A DNA stretch of 12,289 nucleotides from Chitinophagales bacterium (GTDB lineage: Bacteria > Bacteroidota > Bacteroidia > Chitinophagales > UBA2359): contig JAHDDN010000128.1 of NCBI GenBank assembly GCA_020629335.1, positions 1 to 12,289 of the forward strand, read 5' to 3'. Below the pieces are notes generated by a model, which was not told the origin of the DNA, did not search any database, and saw only the letters and a list, made by a program, of their open reading frames with translations. Both the position numbers and the translations under genes were made by a program. Positions 7,093 to 12,289 of the stretch are shown here, one piece after another (position 1 is the stretch's first letter; every line of letters starts with the position of its first letter).

Positions 7093-8058
7093 ATGACAAT
7101 ACAAAAACATAAATTTTATTTACTCAAGTTAGCCCAAAAGATGGGCTATGCACCTTACCTGAAAAAGGTGCAGGCTGCACATACCCATGTTGATGGCCTC
7201 CGCATTCACCTTGATGTCATGCACGCTAGCTATGATGCACCTACCATCGTTATCATTCCAGGAACGGCTACCTATGCTTTATGTTATGTGGATTTAATGA
7301 TTGCGCTTTATGAAAAAGGCTTTAATATCGTAGGAGTTGATCCAAGAGGACACGGTCGAAGCGAGGGAGAAAGAGGTAATTACACCCTCTTGGAAATCAT
7401 CAAAGATGCCCAAGCGGCAGTCACTTACGCCATTGAAAACTTTAATGATCAAGTAAGTGTATTGGGCTCCAGTCAAGGAGGTATAGCAGCTTTCTATATG
7501 GCTGCTATGGATGATCGTATCGGCAGTGTGATTTGTCAAAATTTTGCCGATCTAAGTGATCTAAACAGCACCTTAGAATTAAGTCTTACTCCACTACTAT
7601 CTAAAACCAAGGCTCTAGTAAAACCCATCTTAAATGGTGCAAACTCCATCATGCCTCGTCTAAAGGTGCCGATCTCCACCTATGCCGATTTTTCTAAAAT
7701 GAAAGTCAAGCACTTTGGTACCGCCAAAGATTTCATGGATCAAGACCCATTTGCACTAAAAACAGTTAGGCTTCGAGCTATTAAATCATTAGCCTCTACT
7801 AAACTGCCAATTGATATAGAAACCATCCAAACACCCATCTTTGTGCTACAGGGAGCTGAAGATGAAATTTTCCCAGTAGAATACACCTATAATATCTATT
7901 ACCAACTAACTTGCAAAAAACGCATCGAGATATACGAAAACTTAGGACACACTATATTGGTAGAAAATACGGATGTCATCATGCCCAACCTATTAGAATG
8001 GCTACATGAAATACACGGAGCTTTCCAATCAGAAAAAATCGACCATAAAAGAGCATAA
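7093..8058 (+). CDS. Alpha/beta hydrolase, lysophospholipase/S33-like
   Basis: This 321-aa protein has an alpha/beta hydrolase fold. Visible features are the IIPGTAT oxyanion-hole region (54-60), the DPRGHGRSEG motif (83-92) typical of lysophospholipase and monoglyceride-lipase-like enzymes, the nucleophile elbow GSSQG (125-129, Ser127), a likely acid Asp257 (GAEDEIFP) and the catalytic His286 (NLGHT). There is no signal peptide, so it should be cytoplasmic. The substrate cannot be told from sequence; esters of lipids are a reasonable guess. It stands alone, 116 bp after pncA and 98 bp before the transketolase gene. The short hairpin near 7019-7031 (TGTTA/TAACA) lacks a T-run. Confidence 0.88.
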   Translation: MTIQKHKFYLLKLAQKMGYAPYLKKVQAAHTHVDGLRIHLDVMHASYDAPTIVIIPGTATYALCYVDLMIALYEKGFNIVGVDPRGHGRSEGERGNYTLLEIIKDAQAAVTYAIENFNDQVSVLGSSQGGIAAFYMAAMDDRIGSVICQNFADLSDLNSTLELSLTPLLSKTKALVKPILNGANSIMPRLKVPISTYADFSKMKVKHFGTAKDFMDQDPFALKTVRLRAIKSLASTKLPIDIETIQTPIFVLQGAEDEIFPVEYTYNIYYQLTCKKRIEIYENLGHTILVENTDVIMPNLLEWLHEIHGAFQSEKIDHKRA

Positions 8059-8126
8059 AACATCCCTTTGCTCATCTTTTACAAATGCTTCATAAATTCA
8101 TTTATCGTTTTTGTAATTGAGTTCAC

Positions 8127-8134
8127 TATCTTTG
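8127..8134 (+). promoter_or_regulatory. Candidate -7 promoter box for the transketolase genes
   Basis: TATCTTTG matches the Bacteroidota -7 consensus TAnnTTTG exactly and lies 22 bp before the ATG at 8157, which would give a leader of about 16 nt. The nearest TTTG upstream (8110-8113) is too close to be a normal -33 box, so only the -7 element supports this call. Confidence 0.4.
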
Positions 8135-8156
8135 CCCAAACAATTACCAATTTTAT

Positions 8157-8999
8157 ATGCATTCAGTAGAAGAACTCAAAGGCATAGCCACTCAAGTACG
8201 TCGAGATATACTTAGAATGGTTAATGCTGCCGCTTGTGGGCACCCTGGTGGCGCAATGGGCTGTGCAGACTATATGACCGCACTATTTTTCCAAGTCATG
8301 AATCATGATCCAGCATTCAATATGGATGCCATCAATGAGGACTTTTTTATTCTCTCCAATGGGCATATCTGTGCTGGTTTATACAGCGTATTAGCACGCT
8401 CTGGCTATTTCGACAAAAGCGAATTAGCTAGCTTTAGAAAATTAAATACTCGCTTACAGGGACATCCTGCGACTGAAGAAGGCTTGCCTGGTATAAGAAT
8501 AGCTAGTGGCTCTTTAGGACAAGGGCTCTCTGTAGCTGTTGGTGCTGCTTTAGCTAAAAAACTCAATAATGACCAGCATATCGTCTATTCCCTACATGGA
8601 GATGGCGAATTGCAAGAAGGACAAAATTGGGAAGCAATCATGTTTGCGGCCCACCATAAAATAGATAATATCATTGCAGCTGTTGACTGGAACGATTGCC
8701 AAATTGATGGCCCTTGTGATGAGGTTATGTCATTAGGTGATTTGCCTGCTAAGTGGGAAAGCTTCGGCTGGAAAGTCCTTCAAGTAGACGGCAATATCAT
8801 GGAAGATGTCTTGAAGGCATTAGCTGAGGCCAAAAGTAATGTTGGCAAAGGAAAACCTATTGTTATTCTCATGCGTACCCAAATGGCTAAAGGAGTCGAC
8901 TTTATGGAGGGCGACTATAAATGGCATGGGAAAGCGCCTAATGACGAAATAACTGCTAATGCTTTAGCTCAGTTAGAAGAAACCTTAGGAGACTATTAA
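8157..8999 (+). CDS. Transketolase, N-terminal subunit
   Basis: This 280-aa protein is the thiamine-diphosphate-binding N-terminal half of a split transketolase, which moves two-carbon units in the non-oxidative pentose phosphate pathway. Key features are GHPGGAMG (28-35), LSNGH (66-70), QGHP (101-104), and the ThDP/metal motif that starts at GDGELQEGQ (148-156) and ends near Asn179 (VDWN). It ends at about 280 residues, as N-terminal subunits do, so it is not truncated. Its partner half starts at 9266. The 266-bp gap between the two is nearly filled by a repeat that begins 2 bp after this stop codon. Confidence 0.93.
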   Translation: MHSVEELKGIATQVRRDILRMVNAAACGHPGGAMGCADYMTALFFQVMNHDPAFNMDAINEDFFILSNGHICAGLYSVLARSGYFDKSELASFRKLNTRLQGHPATEEGLPGIRIASGSLGQGLSVAVGAALAKKLNNDQHIVYSLHGDGELQEGQNWEAIMFAAHHKIDNIIAAVDWNDCQIDGPCDEVMSLGDLPAKWESFGWKVLQVDGNIMEDVLKALAEAKSNVGKGKPIVILMRTQMAKGVDFMEGDYKWHGKAPNDEITANALAQLEETLGDY

Positions 9000-9001
9000 T
9001 C

Positions 9002-9239
9002 GGCTTAGGGATGGAAGCGGTACTCAGCGTAATGAAGTAGCTTACGGAACTTAGGTAGACGTAGGCTGGCCCGAAGGGCAGACAAGTCTACCTTAGTGGA
9101 GTAGCTACTGAATAGCTGAGTAAGAGCGGACAGCCCGACGGCTGCGCTTCGCTTGCAATGCGTAATGCATAATGATGAATGATAAATATTTGGCTTGTGC
9201 TACGCACTTCGCCTTTACGAGCGCAGCGGGAAGCCCCAA
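9002..9239 (-). repeat. Composite structured repeat, copy 3, between transketolase halves
   Basis: This copy is inverted relative to copies 1 and 2. The structured part is 9002-9138; the left box (GGGAAGCCCCAA on the plus strand) is 9228-9239. Stems are 9021-9028 with 9115-9122 (TACTCAGC/GCTGAGTA), 9036-9042 with 9103-9109, 9053-9060 with 9086-9093 (8 of 8 paired), and the central hairpin 9069-9079 (GCCC-GAA-GGGC). The spacer between the parts has its own 8-bp stem: 9141-9148 (GCTGCGCT) with 9220-9227 (AGCGCAGC). Inside it lies an AT-rich run of AATG-like words and a small GTGC-TAC-GCAC hairpin (9197-9207). No gene is present. Confidence 0.85.
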
Positions 9240-9265
9240 AAACAATCAATTAAAAAAATAAAGAG

Positions 9266-10240
9266 ATGTTATCTACTATTATTAATATGGAAACAGCGGC
9301 TAAAGATCTTAAGGAGACCAGAGCTGGCTTTGGAGCAGGTGTATATGAAGCAGCTAAAGCTAATTCCAATGTTATCTTATTAACTGCCGATTTAGCTGGT
9401 TCGATGAGAATCAATGATTATATGAAAGACTTCGCTGATCGCTTTTTTAATGTGGGTGTAGCGGAGGCAAATATGATAGGCGTAGCGGCTGGTTTAACTA
9501 TTGGCGGCAAAATTCCTTATACCACTACTTTTGCTAACTTTTCAACTGGAAGAGTTTATGATCAAATACGCCAATCAGTTGCTTATTCTGGCAAAAATGT
9601 CAAAATCTGTGCTTCACATGCAGGATTAACATTAGGAGAGGACGGAGCTACTCACCAAATCTTAGAAGATATTGGAATGATGAAGATGCTTCCTCATATG
9701 ACCGTTATTGTGCCTTGTGATTATAACCAAACTAAAATTGCTACTCAGGCTATTGCGGAAATGATAGGCCCTGTGTATTTGCGATTTGGAAGGCCTAAGA
9801 TGCCTAACTTTACTCCTGTAGAACAAGATTTTCAAATTGGCAAAGCACAAGTGCTTAGAGAGGGGGAAGATGTTAGTATTATCGCATGCGGGCATATGGT
9901 ATGGAAAGCATTAGAGGCGGCAGAAATCCTAAAGGAAAAAAGTATACAGGCTGAGGTAATCAATATGCATACCATTAAACCATTGGATACACAAGCAATC
10001 ATTGATACTGCTGCTAAAACGGATTGTATTGTTACTGCTGAAGAACACCAAATTAATGGTGGTTTAGGCGAAAGTGTGGCTCGTATAATTAGCGGAAGTA
10101 GACCTGCTCCAATTGAGATGGTAGCAGTTAATGATTCCTTCGGAGAAAGTGGAACGCCTGCCGAATTGATGGCTAAATACAATATCGATACACCAAATAT
10201 AGTAGAGGCAGCTATAAAGGCCATTGAAAGAAAGCAATGA
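9266..10240 (+). CDS. Transketolase, C-terminal subunit
   Basis: This 324-aa protein is the C-terminal half of a split transketolase and acts with the 8157-8999 product. It has the pyrimidine-binding domain with NVGVAEANM (62-70; Glu67 is the likely catalytic Glu that activates the cofactor), then TTTFANFSTGR (86-96), SHAGLTLGEDGATHQ (117-131), and a transketolase C-domain (about 195-320). The ATG at 9266 follows AAAGAG at a workable distance. The ATG at 9287 (residue 8) is also possible because the usual homology begins near ETRAGFGAG (17-25). A near-match -7 box, AATATTTG at 9185-9192 inside the repeat, could give this gene its own promoter, but that is weak. Confidence 0.92.
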   Translation: MLSTIINMETAAKDLKETRAGFGAGVYEAAKANSNVILLTADLAGSMRINDYMKDFADRFFNVGVAEANMIGVAAGLTIGGKIPYTTTFANFSTGRVYDQIRQSVAYSGKNVKICASHAGLTLGEDGATHQILEDIGMMKMLPHMTVIVPCDYNQTKIATQAIAEMIGPVYLRFGRPKMPNFTPVEQDFQIGKAQVLREGEDVSIIACGHMVWKALEAAEILKEKSIQAEVINMHTIKPLDTQAIIDTAAKTDCIVTAEEHQINGGLGESVARIISGSRPAPIEMVAVNDSFGESGTPAELMAKYNIDTPNIVEAAIKAIERKQ

Positions 10241-10244
10241 TTTT

Positions 10245-10283
10245 AAAATAAGCTGAATCTTTACTATTTTAAAGGCTTATTTT
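10245..10283 (+). terminator. Possible AT-rich terminator after the transketolase genes
   Basis: A perfect 9-bp stem pairs AAAATAAGC (10245-10253) with GCTTATTTT (10275-10283), starting 4 bp after the transketolase stop. The loop has a short CTTT/AAAG pairing. The T-rich right arm fits low-GC terminators, but the stem is weak and the T-run is part of the stem. Confidence 0.45.
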
Positions 10284-10324
10284 GGCGAGAAGAATAATTT
10301 CGTCAATTGCAATACTCATTAAAG

Positions 10325-10903
10325 ATGACAACTACCGAAAAAATATCAACCATGTCAACGTCAACAACTGACACCGAACTCCTTGAGAAATTCAAGAATC
10401 CCGAAACTAAAGAAGCCGCATTTAATGAACTTGTTGAAAAGTATCATCAGAAACTTTATTGGCATATACGTCGTTTAGTTGTTGATCACGATGATGCTAA
10501 TGATGTCTGCCAAAACATGTTTATTAAGGTTTGGAGGAACTTACATAAATTTAAGGCTAACTCCAAGTTGTATACTTGGCTCTATAGAATTGCTACTAAT
10601 GAGTCACTTACTTTCCTTAATAAGAAAAAACGTCGTACGTCCACGCCATTACAAACAGAAGACTACGATTTATCTCAGCAACTTAAAGCGGATCCGTATT
10701 TTGATGGAGACGAGGTTCAAGTTAAGTTACAAAATGCTATTGAACTATTACCAGAAAAACAAAAGATCGTATTCATGATGCGTTATTATGAAGAGATGAA
10801 GTATGATGATATGTCAGAAGTTTTGGAGACTTCTGTAGGAGCTTTAAAAGCTTCTTATCACCATGCTGTTAAGAAAATCCAAAAATATATGAAAGAGGAT
10901 TAA
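10325..10903 (+). CDS. ECF-type RNA polymerase sigma factor
   Basis: This 192-aa sigma-70 family protein has only regions 2 and 4, as ECF factors do. Region 2 includes AFNELVEKYHQKLYWHIRRL (from about 32) and the core-binding stretch DDANDVCQNMFIKVW (56-70), followed by YTWLYRIATNESL. Region 4 includes LLPEKQKIVFMMRYYEEMKYDDMSEVLETSVGALKASYHHAVKKI (from about 141), a helix-turn-helix for -35 recognition. I start at the ATG at 10325; the ATG at 10352 is also plausible and the TTG at 10307 less so. The next gene is 47 bp downstream on the same strand and looks like its membrane anti-sigma partner. Region assignment is firm; target promoters are unknown. Confidence 0.92.
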   Translation: MTTTEKISTMSTSTTDTELLEKFKNPETKEAAFNELVEKYHQKLYWHIRRLVVDHDDANDVCQNMFIKVWRNLHKFKANSKLYTWLYRIATNESLTFLNKKKRRTSTPLQTEDYDLSQQLKADPYFDGDEVQVKLQNAIELLPEKQKIVFMMRYYEEMKYDDMSEVLETSVGALKASYHHAVKKIQKYMKED

Positions 10904-10950
10904 ACTTCGATTAAGCTTATCTATCTAATTGGTACAATTCTCAAAAGAAA

Positions 10951-11892
10951 ATGACGCACAATCCTAACATATTAAACGAACTAAAAGAGCTGGCTCCTGA
11001 CTTAGTTGACTTGCTTCAAAAAAAACCATTCAAGGTTCCTACTAATTACTTTGAGGTTTCTAAAGGCGAGTTGTTAGAAAGTATAAATTTCGCTAATTCA
11101 GAAGTTGACCCCGCAACAGATTTCTTACCTGCTAAAACGAATTTTTCAGTTCCGTCTAATTACTTTGAAAACTTTCAAAGCAATATATTAGCTATCGCGA
11201 AGCAAAAAGACGCTGAATTAGAAGGAGGAGAGGAAGACTTAGGTATAGCCAAAACTAATCCATTTACAGTGCCTGTAAATTACTTTGAAGAGGCTGCTGA
11301 AGAAATCAAGAGCTTAGTTAGTTTAGAAGAAATCGCTCATTTAAAATCCAATCCTTTTAGTGTTCCTCAAGATTACTTTGAAAATGCTCAGAAGGAAATC
11401 ATGGGACAAATAAGCGAAATGGAGATTGCGGAATTAGAAGATATAGCCCCTGCTTTATTGGCTGTAGGTAAAAAGAACCCATTTAAAGTACCTGAAACTT
11501 ACTTTAAAAGCTTTAAACCAACCGTTCTTACAGAAGACGAAAAGCCAAGTGGTAAAATCATTCAAATGCCTGGCACTACTTTCAAGAAGTTCTTGAAATA
11601 TGCAAGTGCCGCAGCAGCAACCGTTTGCTTGCTTTTAGTAGGCTCCTACCTTTATGAAGGTAACGAATCTATCCCAAGCTTTCAAGAACAATACTCCTCA
11701 CTAAGCGATACTGAGCGCTCTCAAATGTGGGAATTCCTTTTTGAAGACGATTTAGACGATTCTTTATTATATGATGGATCGCTAGCTATGAATGAGCAAG
11801 ATGAATGGGCATCAGGAATGAGCTCAGAAGAATTTGAGCAGTTCTTAATTGAAGACATTGTAGATGACAATTTGATTAAAGAAGAAATTTAA
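10951..11892 (+). CDS. Single-pass membrane protein with five F-x-V-P-x-x-Y-F motifs, putative anti-sigma factor
   Basis: This 313-aa protein has no signal peptide. Residues 1-212 are soluble and carry five copies of the motif F-x-V-P-x-x-Y-F: 27-34, 65-72, 105-112, 136-143 and 178-185, each usually preceded by N-P and followed by E. One hydrophobic segment (about 215-235) comes after a basic stretch (FKKFLK), so the N-terminal part should be cytoplasmic and the acidic C-terminal part (236-313) periplasmic. Position between an ECF sigma gene and a secreted Spy-like gene suggests an anti-sigma or sigma-binding role. I see no zinc-binding H-x3-C-x2-C anti-sigma motif, so the mechanism would differ from that class. 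Function is inferred from context. Confidence 0.75.
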   Translation: MTHNPNILNELKELAPDLVDLLQKKPFKVPTNYFEVSKGELLESINFANSEVDPATDFLPAKTNFSVPSNYFENFQSNILAIAKQKDAELEGGEEDLGIAKTNPFTVPVNYFEEAAEEIKSLVSLEEIAHLKSNPFSVPQDYFENAQKEIMGQISEMEIAELEDIAPALLAVGKKNPFKVPETYFKSFKPTVLTEDEKPSGKIIQMPGTTFKKFLKYASAAAATVCLLLVGSYLYEGNESIPSFQEQYSSLSDTERSQMWEFLFEDDLDDSLLYDGSLAMNEQDEWASGMSSEEFEQFLIEDIVDDNLIKEEI

Positions 11893-11906
11893 ACTTCCAG
11901 AATATT

Positions 11907-12289
11907 ATGAAACTTTTCAACCATATAAGAAAACAGTACCTAGGCTTTGCCCTTTCTCTCCTAATGGTAATACTTTGTAGCGCTGGACTACCAGCTAACC
12001 AAGGAGACGCTAAAGCAAAATACAACCGTATGAAAACGGTTTATGTAATGGAGAAATTAAATGACGCTGATAAGGAGTCCAGTATCATGCCTATCTACAG
12101 CAAATACTTAAAAGATCAAGATAAACTTAGAAGTAAGGGCCTTGATGAAATCGCACTACAACAAGAAATGCTAGATTTAGCTAAAAACTTGAAAGAAGAA
12201 CTTAAAGAACATATTGGTGATGATAAAATCAATTTGATCTTTAAAGCAGAAAAGGCTTTTAAACGAGAAATGTTGAAGAAACGAAACGA
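11907..12289 (+). CDS. Secreted Spy/CnrX-like helical protein, partial
   Basis: An ATG 14 bp after the previous stop opens a frame that stays open to the window edge (127 codons, no stop seen). The protein starts with a signal peptide: basic start MKLFNHIRKQ, hydrophobic FALSLLMVILC (14-24), likely cleavage after L-P-A near residue 30. The Cys24 context (V-I-L-C) is not a good lipobox. The rest is helical and charged, with YVMEKLND near 46-53, PIYSKYLKDQDKLRSKG near 62-78, and AEKAFKREMLKK near 114-125. This layout resembles the Spy/ZraP/CnrX group of small periplasmic proteins found next to ECF sigma genes in Bacteroidota. It may sense envelope or metal stress for the upstream pair. The family call is tentative. 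Confidence 0.6.
   Translation, partial: MKLFNHIRKQYLGFALSLLMVILCSAGLPANQGDAKAKYNRMKTVYVMEKLNDADKESSIMPIYSKYLKDQDKLRSKGLDEIALQQEMLDLAKNLKEELKEHIGDDKINLIFKAEKAFKREMLKKRN

Noticed and set aside
9195..9383. Small open frame running from the repeat into the transketolase C-half
   Set aside because: It overlaps the transketolase gene in another frame and shows no protein-like pattern.
10307..10324. TTG start for the sigma factor
   Set aside because: Two ATG codons follow within 45 bases, and the extra residues do not look like sigma sequence.

Overview
The window looks like chromosomal DNA from a marine-type member of the Bacteroidota, most likely near Saprospiraceae. This is inferred from gene content, not proven. 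The supporting signs are a transketolase split into two genes, a DUF3467 gene, an ECF sigma factor followed by a protein with repeated F-x-V-P-x-x-Y-F motifs, exact TAnnTTTG -7 promoter boxes, few Shine-Dalgarno sequences, and moderately AT-rich DNA. No phage, transposase, CRISPR or tRNA gene is visible.

Layout. Bases 6-143 hold the first of three copies of a roughly 138-bp intergenic repeat. Bases 320-3254 (minus strand) are a partner-switching operon, transcribed in the order membrane GAF/PP2C phosphatase, STAS anti-anti-sigma protein, RsbW-like kinase. It ends in a clear terminator at 250-276. A lone DUF3467 gene follows on the same strand (3430-3759). Bases 3948-6976 (plus strand) are an NAD salvage cluster: pncB, an overlapping Nudix hydrolase gene, then 463 bp of repeat-rich DNA (second repeat copy, a long perfect hairpin, a two-unit tandem repeat), then pncA. 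A lone alpha/beta hydrolase gene lies at 7093-8058. The two transketolase halves (8157-8999 and 9266-10240) are separated almost entirely by the third repeat copy, in inverted orientation. The right end (10325-12289) is an ECF sigma operon: sigma factor, a single-pass membrane protein with five F-x-V-P-x-x-Y-F motifs (putative anti-sigma factor), and the start of a secreted Spy/CnrX-like helical protein that runs off the window.

How the genes work together. PncA converts nicotinamide to nicotinate and PncB converts nicotinate to nicotinate mononucleotide; the Nudix enzyme probably acts on ADP-ribose or a related NAD product. The phosphatase, STAS and kinase genes make a complete partner-switching relay, but no target sigma factor is nearby. 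The last three genes look like an envelope-sensing sigma system (periplasmic sensor, membrane anti-sigma, sigma).

The most notable non-gene feature is the repeat family. Its three copies differ mainly in the arms of nested stems, and most of those differences compensate each other, so base pairing is kept while sequence changes. Two copies also carry a second hairpin of unrelated sequence at the same internal place, and both begin within 0-2 nt of the stop codon of the upstream gene.
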